From an uncultured Rhodoferax sp. (GTDB taxonomy: Bacteria; Pseudomonadota; Gammaproteobacteria; Burkholderiales; Burkholderiaceae_C): a DNA stretch of 10,398 bases. Every line of letters starts with the position of its first letter. Positions within the stretch are counted from its first letter, which is position 1. Of this stretch, positions 1 through 6,305 are shown in pieces. The stretch covers positions 1 through 10,398 of the forward strand of contig CAKZJN010000298.1 in the NCBI GenBank assembly GCA_936943465.1, given 5' to 3'. Both the position numbers and the translations under genes were made by a program. The notes beneath the pieces are model-generated. The model searched no databases. It saw nothing but the letters and a program-made list of their open reading frames with translations, and was not told the DNA's origin.

Positions 1-762
1 GAAGGCGTGCCCGCCATGTCCAGCAGCGGAGGCGGTTGTGGTTCGGGTGGCTGCGGCTCTTCGGGTTGTGGATCGTCTGCCGGCAACGACCTCGGCGCAC
101 ACCCCAGCGGGACCTATCTGATTGAGGAAAGCCAGCGCCCCGGCAGCTACATGCCCATCGAAGAGGACGAGCACGGCACTTACGTGATGAATTCCAAGGA
201 CCTGCGCGCCATCGAGCACGTCAAACGGCTGGTGGATATCGGCATCGACTCGCTCAAGATCGAGGGCCGCACCAAGAGCCCGTATTACGTGTGCCGTACG
301 GCACAGGCCTACCGCCGCGCCATTGACGATGCCGTGGCCGGGCGCGAGTTTGCGCCCGAGTTGATCGGCCAACTCGAAGGCCTGGCCAACCGGGGTTACA
401 CCAGCGGCTTCTTCCAGCGCCACACGCCCGAGGAAACGCAAAACTACCTGCGCGGCTATTCGGAGTCGGGCCGCAGCCTGTATGTGGGGGATGCGGTCGC
501 CTTTGATGCTGCACGCGGCATGGTGCAGGTCAACGCGCGCAATAAGTTCACGGTGGGTGACTGGCTGGAAATCATCCACCCCACCGGCAACTTTGATGTG
601 CAGGTTCAGCGCATGCAAAACGCCGAAGGCGAAGCCGTGCAATCGGCGCTGGGCAGTGGGCACGTGGTCTGGATCGACCTACCCGAGAAGGCCGTGGGCG
701 CGTTTGTGGCGCGTTACCTGCAGGCACCGGTGGCGCAAGCGCCGGCGCTGGTTAGCGCCTAA
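1..762 (+). CDS. trhP: tRNA 5-hydroxyuridine synthase TrhP / U32 family protein, 3' part
   Basis: The reading frame is open from the first base, so the gene starts upstream; 253 C-terminal residues are visible and it ends at TAA 760-762. The GTG and ATG at 7 and 16 are internal. Recognisable U32-family blocks are a RPGSYMPIEEDEHGTYVMNSKDL stretch around residues 43-65 and SLKIEGRTKSPYYV around residues 81-94, followed by the C-terminal beta-barrel-like domain (VGDWLEII..., residues about 185-245). In the family, TrhP (formerly YegQ) takes part in prephenate-dependent hydroxylation of U34 in tRNAs, and U32 relatives bind an Fe-S cluster through conserved cysteines. Odd feature: a Gly/Ser/Cys-rich insert (residues 10-28) with cysteines at 13, 18 and 23. 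An intrinsic terminator-like hairpin follows the stop. It converges with the small gene at 759-911. Another U32 paralogue is the main alternative. Confidence 0.88.
   Translation, partial: EGVPAMSSSGGGCGSGGCGSSGCGSSAGNDLGAHPSGTYLIEESQRPGSYMPIEEDEHGTYVMNSKDLRAIEHVKRLVDIGIDSLKIEGRTKSPYYVCRTAQAYRRAIDDAVAGREFAPELIGQLEGLANRGYTSGFFQRHTPEETQNYLRGYSESGRSLYVGDAVAFDAARGMVQVNARNKFTVGDWLEIIHPTGNFDVQVQRMQNAEGEAVQSALGSGHVVWIDLPEKAVGAFVARYLQAPVAQAPALVSA
28..84 (+). repeat. Gly/Ser/Cys pentapeptide-like repeat inside TrhP
   Basis: The DNA encodes GGGCGSGGCGSSGCGSSAG. The unit CGS followed by two small residues occurs three times in a row (CGSGG, CGSSG, CGSSA), giving cysteines five residues apart. It lies just before the conserved ...RPGSYMPIEED block of the U32 protein, at a position where an ordinary family member would have a short linker. 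It could be a flexible loop or an additional metal/Fe-S ligand source; the sequence alone does not decide. Confidence 0.8.
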
Positions 763-911
763 TTTCCGGCGGACTTTTCAGAGTCCGCTGACTCCCGGAT
801 TTTTCTGCGGATAAACGCATGAAAGGCCCAAGCCAGGCCCAGAGAAATCAGTGTGACCGCTAAGGCCACCAGGCCGTAGTCGGTGGTGAAGAGGTCAAGA
901 AATAGCTTCAT
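759..911 (-). CDS. Small DUF3149-like single-pass membrane protein (50 aa)
   Basis: The ORF runs from ATG (909-911) to TAG (759-761) and encodes 50 residues beginning MKLFLDLFTTDYGL. An acidic/aromatic N-terminus with the (S/T)TDxGL signature is followed by one hydrophobic membrane span (about residues 13-34) and a basic-then-acidic tail (RRKIRESADSEKSAG). This matches what I know of the DUF3149 family of tiny betaproteobacterial membrane proteins, whose function is unknown. The start lies 17 bases inside the end of the upstream hybrid kinase in another frame, and no good Shine-Dalgarno is visible, which suggests translational coupling to the kinase. The stop overlaps the trhP stop by 4 bases on the opposite strand. 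Because it is the last gene of the kinase operon it may be co-expressed with it; a direct role in kinase signalling is speculation. Confidence 0.72.
   Translation of the reverse strand: MKLFLDLFTTDYGLVALAVTLISLGLAWAFHAFIRRKIRESADSEKSAGN
765..804 (+). terminator. Intrinsic terminator of trhP, embedded in convergent small gene
   Basis: Three bases after the trhP stop lies an inverted repeat. An inner stem CGGACT/AGTCCG (770-775 with 782-787, loop TTTCAG) is flanked by an outer stem TCCGG/CCGGA (765-769 with 795-799), with a small bulge on the 3' side. Five T residues (800-804) follow directly. This is the expected layout of a Rho-independent terminator reading on the + strand. There is no matching T-run in the minus direction, so it should not stop transcription of the convergent small gene whose 3' coding end it overlaps. 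Confidence 0.6.
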
Positions 912-3603
912 GGTCGAGCGATCTTATGCGGTCGTTTGCATCGAGCGCGTTTGCCACGGCAACATAAAAGTCCTCCGGCATAACGGGCTTGGAAATGAAG
1001 CCATTCATGCCCGCTGCGCGGCAGCGGTCGCGGTCTTCCTTGAACGCGTTTCCCGTCATCGCCACGATGGGCACACTGGCATAGCCTGCAAGCAGCCGGA
1101 TGCGGCGCGTGGCTTCCAGGCCATCCATGCGCGGCATCTGCATGTCCATCAAGATCAAGGGGTAAGCAAAACGTGCGGCCATGTCGACCGCTTGCACGCC
1201 GTCCTCAGCGACGTCTACGGTCAAGCCAACATCTTCCAGCATGATGGTGGCCACTTCTTGATTGACGGCATCGTCTTCTACGACCAGGACGCGCGTGCCC
1301 CGGTATTTGCTGCGCAACAGCGACTCCGCATTCGGACTTTCCGGCGACTGCGTCACGGCAACGGGATCCGCCACCATCCCCACGCGCGCAGTAAACCAAA
1401 AACTGCTTCCCACGCCGAGCTCGCTTCGAACCCCCGCATCGCCACCCATCAGTCGTGCAAACGCCTTGGTGATGGACAGCCCGAGTCCGGTGCCACCATA
1501 CTTTCGGGTTGTCGTGGAGTCGGCCTGCTCGAAACTTCCAAACAATCGCGGCAAGACCTCCGGCGAAATGCCCACACCGGTGTCGGTCACTTCAAAGTGC
1601 AGCAGCGCATCGCTTGTGCTTTGTTCGGTGCAACGCACTGCAACACAAACTGAGCCTTGCGCGGTGAACTTGATGGCATTGCTGACGTAATTGAGCAAGG
1701 CTTGCTGCAGACGGGTTTGGTCGCCCACGCAGTAGCTGGGACAGTTGGCAGACTCCATGCGCAATTCCAGGCCCTTGTCAGTGGCCCGGTCGCCAAGCAG
1801 TAGCAGGGTGTTGCGGGTCAACTCCTCCAACGCAAACGGTGCAATTTCGAGTTGAAACTTGCCCGCCTCAATTTTCGAGAGATCCAGAATTGCGTCCAGC
1901 ACACCCAGCAGATGCCGCGCGGCGGTCGTGATCTGGTTGAGTTTGTGGTTTTGGTCGGGGTCGACCCCGTGGCGTTTGAGAATGCCGGTCAGGCCCACGA
2001 TTGCATTCATGGGCGTGCGAATTTCGTGGCTCATATTGGCAATGAAAGCGCTCTTGGCCACGTTGGCCGCTTCCGCCTGTTCCTTGGCCATTTCCAGTTC
2101 AAGGGTCCGCGATTTGACCAGCGCTTCCAGATTCTTCTTGTGTTCTTCCAGTTCGAGTTCGTATTCTTTGCGTTCGGTGATGTCCTGAATGGTTCCAATG
2201 AGCTGCGTTGGCTCACCCGCTTCGTCGTAGGACAGTTCGCCATTGGCGGCCACCCAGCGGCGCACACCGTCCACTGGACGGATGATTTGGTAGTCCATTC
2301 GAAACTCGGTGCGGTCGCGCGCCACCGCCAGGTAATGCTCCAGGGCGGCCTGGCGATACTCGGGTGCAAGCATCTCGTTCCAATGGGGAATGTCGTGCGG
2401 GAAGTTCTCATCGATGCCAAAAATGGCATCCAGAACCTTGCTGCTTTGCCATAGGCCCGTTTTCAAATCGGTGGCGTAGCTACCGAATCCGGCAATGTCC
2501 TGGGCCTTGCGCCGCATCACTTCACTGAGCCGAAGTTGCTCTTCTTGCTGAACGCGTTCGGTGATGTCAATCGCGGTCCACATGCCCGTTCCGGTCGAGT
2601 TGTCCAGCAAAACACCACTCAGGGAAGCCCAGACCCTGCTTCCATCCTTGCGGGCAAGTTGCACCTGCGAACGGTACACCTTGCTCTGGCTCATCAAGGG
2701 CGTAGCGGCCTGATTGACCTCGGCAAAAACCTCGTCGCTGGGAAACAGAACCCGGCTGTGCATGCCCACCAACTGGTCCTTCTCGTAGCCCAACATATTT
2801 TGAAGTGCCACGTTGTGCCAAGTGATGTGATGCTTTTCAACCTTGGCCAGGGCCGCCAGTTCGTTTTCGAGCATGGCCCTTTGCTCGCGCTCAATGCCGT
2901 GCTTTTTGTCGACATATTCCCGGTTAAGGATGGCACTCATCACCAGCACAAGACCCAGGAAACACAGCGGGCCTAGCTGGACAAAGTCGATGACCGACCA
3001 ACGAACCAACATGCCTTGTACCGTGCCGACCGCCCCAATCGAGACGGCGACCAGAATGGCCCAGCTTTGGCTGCTTCGCTTGGCTCGAAAATGGACCGTT
3101 GCCGCAAAAAACATGAACACAAACGAGATCAGCAACACCCCAGTCCCCCAGACAAACCAGGCGCTGGGAAGCCCGACGCCCAGAGTGATGGTCTCTCCCC
3201 AGGGCAGGGTGACAAACTTGAGGCGTTCCAGTGACTTGAACTGAATGGTCTGCTCACCGAATCCATTGACCGCCACAGAAAGCATGTAAATGCCTGACAT
3301 GGGGTAAAGCAACCACTTGGGCTTGATGCCGGTGTAAATGGCAACGAACCACGTTTGGGTGAAGTAGGTCAGAGCACCAAAAAAGACGCTCCACCGCATG
3401 GCTGCAAGAAATGACACCGGGTCCGTCGTCTTGCCAACGATGGCCGACGCGATGCCCAAGCCCCCAGTGGTCAGACACACTGCGGCAAAAGACAAGTGAA
3501 CCGGATTTCGGGGGCGCCTGAGTCCCACCACCAGATGCATGCAAAACGCATACAAGCAAACGCCTGACAGCAAATAGCTTAGACCGAGCGTCAACTCATG
3601 CAT
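895..3603 (-). CDS. Hybrid sensor histidine kinase, 7TM-PAS-PAS-HisKA-HATPase-REC (902 aa)
   Basis: The N-terminal 230 residues hold about seven hydrophobic segments with almost no extracytoplasmic loop, resembling a 7TM-type intramembrane sensor. Two PAS domains follow (about 246-345 and 365-473, each ending in DITER), then a coiled coil. The HisKA domain has NMSHEIRTP with phospho-acceptor His526. The HATPase has N-box SNAIKF (Asn642), DTGVGIS near 674 and GGTGLGLS near 704. A receiver domain (about 771-888) has acidic pair Asp777/Asp778 after VLVVE, acceptor Asp820 in LMDMQMP and the conserved KP lysine. All catalytic residues are present, so it should be an active membrane kinase. No Hpt domain is visible. 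The start is ATG 3601-3603: an in-frame stop lies 12 codons upstream and no alternative start lies between. It follows the HTH-REC regulator gene by 77 bp on the same strand, and a leader ORF overlaps its start. The ligand is unknown. Confidence 0.9.
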   Translation of the reverse strand: MHELTLGLSYLLSGVCLYAFCMHLVVGLRRPRNPVHLSFAAVCLTTGGLGIASAIVGKTTDPVSFLAAMRWSVFFGALTYFTQTWFVAIYTGIKPKWLLYPMSGIYMLSVAVNGFGEQTIQFKSLERLKFVTLPWGETITLGVGLPSAWFVWGTGVLLISFVFMFFAATVHFRAKRSSQSWAILVAVSIGAVGTVQGMLVRWSVIDFVQLGPLCFLGLVLVMSAILNREYVDKKHGIEREQRAMLENELAALAKVEKHHITWHNVALQNMLGYEKDQLVGMHSRVLFPSDEVFAEVNQAATPLMSQSKVYRSQVQLARKDGSRVWASLSGVLLDNSTGTGMWTAIDITERVQQEEQLRLSEVMRRKAQDIAGFGSYATDLKTGLWQSSKVLDAIFGIDENFPHDIPHWNEMLAPEYRQAALEHYLAVARDRTEFRMDYQIIRPVDGVRRWVAANGELSYDEAGEPTQLIGTIQDITERKEYELELEEHKKNLEALVKSRTLELEMAKEQAEAANVAKSAFIANMSHEIRTPMNAIVGLTGILKRHGVDPDQNHKLNQITTAARHLLGVLDAILDLSKIEAGKFQLEIAPFALEELTRNTLLLLGDRATDKGLELRMESANCPSYCVGDQTRLQQALLNYVSNAIKFTAQGSVCVAVRCTEQSTSDALLHFEVTDTGVGISPEVLPRLFGSFEQADSTTTRKYGGTGLGLSITKAFARLMGGDAGVRSELGVGSSFWFTARVGMVADPVAVTQSPESPNAESLLRSKYRGTRVLVVEDDAVNQEVATIMLEDVGLTVDVAEDGVQAVDMAARFAYPLILMDMQMPRMDGLEATRRIRLLAGYASVPIVAMTGNAFKEDRDRCRAAGMNGFISKPVMPEDFYVAVANALDANDRIRSLDHEAIS

Positions 3604-3643
3604 GGAAACCGGGGCCCCAGGAGACGGAACAAGCGCTGGTCAT
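3596..3643 (-). CDS. Putative 15-codon leader peptide overlapping the kinase start
   Basis: In the 77-bp gap between the regulator and kinase genes, an ATG at 3641-3643 opens a short frame encoding MTSACSVSWGPGFHA and ending at TGA 3596-3598, five bases past the kinase start codon. Two GGAG Shine-Dalgarno sequences precede it (minus-strand positions 3656-3653 and 3650-3647; the former leaves a 9-base spacer). The kinase ATG itself has only a G-rich run ahead of it. The layout fits translational coupling, where ribosomes finishing the leader re-initiate on the kinase. It carries no run of a single amino acid that would point to attenuation. No homology can be claimed at this length. Confidence 0.4.
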   Translation of the reverse strand: MTSACSVSWGPGFHA

Positions 3644-3680
3644 TTTCTCCAACTCCAACGAAAGAGGGTGTCTGGCGACT

Positions 3681-4274
3681 TTATAAACCGGATCCTTGGT
3701 GGACGTGGGGTGCACGGATTAAGTCAAGCAAGCCTGAAATGTCAATGGGTTTGGCAAGGAGGACTTCCGCACCCGCCTCGCAAATGTGTTCTCCGTCGGC
3801 TTCGCTCGGTGACCCCGAAATCGCAATGATTCGAATGCGCCGCGTCACTTCGTCGGCCTTGAGCATCTTGCAGATCTGAAAACCATCCAGGCCGGGCATG
3901 CGCAGGTCCAGCAAAATCACTTCCGGGTTGGTGCTGCGCGCCAGCATTCCGCCGCTAAAGCCGTCATTGGCGATAGCGACCTGGGCCTGTGGCATCGCAT
4001 GCTTGATGCCCGCTTCCATGATCTCGCACAGGGCCTCATCGTCATCGATGATCAAAATGCGCAGCGCATCCGGCTTCGTGCCCTGCGACTGGGCTTGCCG
4101 CTCGTGTACCAGGCGCTCAATTTCGCTCCGAGGAAAGCGCCGGTGGCCGCCCAGTGTCAATTCGGTCTTTAACAGGCCCTTGTTGGTCCACACGCGCACG
4201 CTATTGGTGCTAACCAACAGAAGTCGAGCGACCTCGCTGGCGGTGAAATACGACTTGTCTGGAATTTCCGTCAT
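3681..4274 (-). CDS. Response regulator with N-terminal MerR/excisionase-type HTH and C-terminal receiver (197 aa)
   Basis: Residues 9-55 form a MerR/HTH_17-like DNA-binding unit: YFTASEVARLLLVSTNSVRVWTNKG with the wing motif LTLGGHRRF (40-47). After a short linker (58-70), residues 71-188 form a complete receiver domain: IIDDD with Asp77/Asp78, phospho-acceptor Asp123 in LLDLRMP, Ser153 at the switch position and Lys175 in AKP. The protein therefore has DNA binding first and receiver second, the reverse of OmpR- or NarL-type regulators. There is no effector-binding region like that of classical MerR proteins. Start ATG 4272-4274 has an AGAG element six bases upstream. It is the first gene of the leftward operon with the hybrid kinase, its natural partner by position, and is transcribed away from the Aer-like gene. 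A palindrome cluster upstream (4345-4378) is a plausible autoregulatory site. Targets are unknown. Confidence 0.87.
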   Translation of the reverse strand: MTEIPDKSYFTASEVARLLLVSTNSVRVWTNKGLLKTELTLGGHRRFPRSEIERLVHERQAQSQGTKPDALRILIIDDDEALCEIMEAGIKHAMPQAQVAIANDGFSGGMLARSTNPEVILLDLRMPGLDGFQICKMLKADEVTRRIRIIAISGSPSEADGEHICEAGAEVLLAKPIDISGLLDLIRAPHVHQGSGL

Positions 4275-4313
4275 GGGATTCTCTTGCTTTAAGTCAAAAA
4301 ATTCGGTTGTGTA

Positions 4314-4319
4314 ATTGTA
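4314..4319 (-). promoter_or_regulatory. Possible -10 element for the regulator-kinase operon
   Basis: On the minus strand these bases read TACAAT, one mismatch from the sigma-70 -10 consensus, 39 bases ahead of the regulator start codon. The hexamer 17 bases further upstream (4337-4342, GTTTCG) is a poor -35, which would fit an activator-dependent promoter with the palindromes at 4345-4378 immediately upstream. This is a by-eye assignment. Confidence 0.3.
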
Positions 4320-4344
4320 GCTTTGTTTGTTAATATCGAAACAT

Positions 4345-4378
4345 GCGTATCAATTGATTCGCATCAATCTACGAATCA
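4345..4378. promoter_or_regulatory. Candidate operator: overlapping inverted repeats with TGATTCG/CGAATCA half-sites
   Basis: Positions 4345-4362 read GCGTATCAATTGATTCGC, an 18-base inverted repeat with one mismatched pair centred on ATCAATTGAT. Its right half-site TGATTCG (4355-4361) also pairs exactly with CGAATCA (4372-4378) across a 10-base spacer. So there are three half-sites, one of them shared between two dyads: 4346-4352 (imperfect), 4355-4361 and 4372-4378. The cluster lies between the divergent regulator and Aer-like genes, where a shared operator would be expected. Binding by the HTH-REC protein is an inference. Confidence 0.45.
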
Positions 4379-4446
4379 TCGCTGGCTTTCAACGGTGTTT
4401 CAAGGCCCCAGTAGATTGTTTCGGGCACACCACATGAGAGTAACTG

Positions 4447-6063
4447 ATGCGCAGCAACCTTCCCGTCACTCAGCAGGAATACCGATTCAGCACCGAGCAA
4501 ACTCTCGTGTCGGTGACCGATCTCAAGGGGCGCATAACCTACTGCAATCGGGCATTTGTGGAGGTCAGCGGCTATTCCACGGGCGAATTGCTGGGGCAGC
4601 CACACAACCTGGTGCGCCACCCGGACATGCCCGAAGAGGCGTTTCGGGACATGTGGGACACCATTCAGGCCAAATTGCCTTGGACCGGGCTGGTAAAAAA
4701 CCGGCGCAAGAACGGCGATCACTATTGGGTGCGAGCCAATGCCACCCCCATGCTGGACGGTGAGCAGATTACCGGGTATCTGTCGGTACGAACCGCTCCG
4801 TCTGCGCAAGCGGTCGAACAGGCTGAAAAGTTGTACGCGCGCATGCGTCAGGAACAACAGTCTGGGCGGGTCGCTACGGTTTTGCGCCATGGTCAAGTGA
4901 TACGGGCGGGCGCCATCGGCAAGCTGAGCCGCTTGTTCAAGCCCGGAGTCACTGCCAAGCTGGCGCTGGTTCAGGTGCTCTTGGGCGTGCTGATGTTCGG
5001 TCTGATTGCCGCCGGGCTGCCCCTGACCGTGCTGGCCATTGCAGCAGCGTTAGGCGCCGTCTTTGCCACCTGGAGCGCTTGGGCCATGACCGTCAAACCA
5101 CTCGACGCTTTGGTGTCCGATGCCAATCACCTGGCAGCGGGCGATTTGTCCCACGCGGTGAGCGTCGGCAGCCCTGGGCGTATCGGCCAATTGCAGCAGG
5201 CGCTCAATCAAATGTCGGTCAATCTGCGCACCGTTGTGAGCGATGTGCGCCAGGAGATGGATCAACTGGGCTTGTCGGTCCAGGAAATTGCTGACGGTAA
5301 CCAGGACCTGTCTGAAAGAACGGAGTCGCAAGCCAGCAACCTGGAAGAGACGGCCGCATCCATGGAGCAGATTCACGACAACATTCAGCAGAGTTCCGAG
5401 TCTGCGCTACGCGGCTACCGTCTGGCCGATGAAACCAAAGAGGTAACCCATCGCAGCAATGACGCGGTGACTTCCGTGGCAAGGTCCATGCAAGAGATTT
5501 CTGAGGCTTCAAAGAAAATCACCGAAATCATTCAACTCATCGAAGGGGTGGCGTTCCAAACCAACATCCTGGCGCTCAATGCCGCCGTCGAGGCCGCCAG
5601 AGCCGGGGATCAGGGGCGTGGTTTTGCCGTCGTCGCCTCGGAGGTGCGTGCCTTGGCCCAACGAACCGCGGCGGCTGCCAAGGAAATCAAGCTGCTGATC
5701 ACCACTTCGAATGAGCGAATTGCGGCTGGAAACAGCCAGACTGCGGTGGCTCTGGAAAGAATGAATGTGGCGCTGGGGGCGGTCGACAAGGTGACCGTTG
5801 TGCTGGAAGAAATCAGTACAACGTCCAAAGAGCAATCGATGGGTGTTTCCCAAATTAACGAAGCGGTGACCCAAATGGACACCATGACCCAGCAGAACGC
5901 CGCCATGGTTGAGGAACTGGCCGCAACGGCGCAGTCGCTCAGCAGCCAGGTCCAGGAAGTTAGCAGTTCAATGCGCCTGTTCCGGCTCAGGCAGGGAGAT
6001 TTGACTGTTTCCCAGGTTGACGCCGTGGGACTCAGACGAGCGGCGCTGCCCCTACTGGGCTGA
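4447..6063 (+). CDS. Aer-like PAS-containing methyl-accepting chemotaxis protein (538 aa)
   Basis: The protein opens MRSNLPVTQQEY and has a PAS domain (about residues 10-120) with the HNLVRHPDMP block, keeping Arg57, His58 and Asp60 and the downstream WTGLVKNRRKNGDHYW (Trp79, Asn85). In E. coli Aer this region binds FAD, so a redox or aerotaxis sensor is the best call. A hydrophobic membrane anchor lies around 171-214, a HAMP-like segment around 215-265, and a long coiled-coil signalling domain contains the conserved hairpin tip EGVAFQTNILALNAAVEAARAGDQGRGFAVVA (from Glu366) that contacts CheA/CheW. There is no large periplasmic ligand domain. The C-terminus lacks an NWETF-type CheR/CheB tether. 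A GAG element sits nine bases ahead of ATG 4447. It is divergent from the regulator gene; expression may respond to the shared intergenic dyads. A non-FAD PAS receptor is the alternative. Confidence 0.9.
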   Translation: MRSNLPVTQQEYRFSTEQTLVSVTDLKGRITYCNRAFVEVSGYSTGELLGQPHNLVRHPDMPEEAFRDMWDTIQAKLPWTGLVKNRRKNGDHYWVRANATPMLDGEQITGYLSVRTAPSAQAVEQAEKLYARMRQEQQSGRVATVLRHGQVIRAGAIGKLSRLFKPGVTAKLALVQVLLGVLMFGLIAAGLPLTVLAIAAALGAVFATWSAWAMTVKPLDALVSDANHLAAGDLSHAVSVGSPGRIGQLQQALNQMSVNLRTVVSDVRQEMDQLGLSVQEIADGNQDLSERTESQASNLEETAASMEQIHDNIQQSSESALRGYRLADETKEVTHRSNDAVTSVARSMQEISEASKKITEIIQLIEGVAFQTNILALNAAVEAARAGDQGRGFAVVASEVRALAQRTAAAAKEIKLLITTSNERIAAGNSQTAVALERMNVALGAVDKVTVVLEEISTTSKEQSMGVSQINEAVTQMDTMTQQNAAMVEELAATAQSLSSQVQEVSSSMRLFRLRQGDLTVSQVDAVGLRRAALPLLG

Positions 6064-6076
6064 AATCTCCGTTAGA

Positions 6077-6121
6077 GTGGCAGGCGTATCGTCATGACGC
6101 AAATTAATTCTTTACTGCCAC
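6077..6121. repeat. Intergenic inverted repeat with nested palindrome
   Basis: GTGGCAG (6077-6083) and CTGCCAC (6115-6121) are exact inverted repeats 31 bases apart. Between them sits a perfect 10-base palindrome CGTCATGACG (6090-6099), within GCGT...ACGC (6084-6100). It starts 14 bases after the stop of the Aer-like gene. No T-run follows the outer arm, so it is not a standard intrinsic terminator. It could be an RNA hairpin at the 3' end of the chemoreceptor mRNA or a protein-binding site ahead of the next kinase. Confidence 0.4.
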
Positions 6122-6305
6122 GCATTTGTTGGACGGCGCCGATTCCTGGCCGAGTTGGCGCTTTCGTCTTTTGGCATCGCGTCAAGGGAATTGCTGCAGA
6201 TGGGTTCCGCAATGATTTTCGTCTTGCGCCGCAGCCAGCGGTTTGCGATGCAGTCGCCCCAAACCTGGGCAAAACCCATTTATCAGGTGCGACGTAAGGC
6301 ATTGA

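Noticed and set aside
883..1653. 256-aa + strand ORF antisense to the first hybrid kinase
   Set aside because: It lies wholly opposite the HATPase-REC coding region, which has clear domain motifs. Its His/Arg-rich translation is typical of a shadow frame.
1852..2454. 200-aa + strand ORF antisense to PAS2/HisKA of the first kinase
   Set aside because: Opposite-strand shadow of conserved kinase codons; no ribosome site or protein motif.
4323..4353. Possible sigma-70 promoter for the Aer-like gene (TTGTTT, 19-base spacer, TATCAA)
   Set aside because: Only partial consensus matches and a long spacer. A 19-base spacer with MerR-type regulators is tempting, but the dyad lies over the -10 instead of between the elements, so I do not call it.
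4275..4446. Flagellar sigma-28 promoter ahead of the chemoreceptor gene
   Set aside because: I looked for a TAAA and GCCGATAA-like pair on the + strand and found no convincing match.
4369..4896. 175-aa minus-strand ORF opposite the Aer PAS region
   Set aside because: Covers the reverse of the conserved PAS coding sequence and the intergenic operator; no family resemblance.
6094..6297. 67-aa + strand ORF between the Aer-like gene and the second kinase
   Set aside because: No Shine-Dalgarno ahead of its ATG, which lies inside the hairpin region; composition is not protein-like and it has no recognisable motif. It reads like leader or intergenic sequence.
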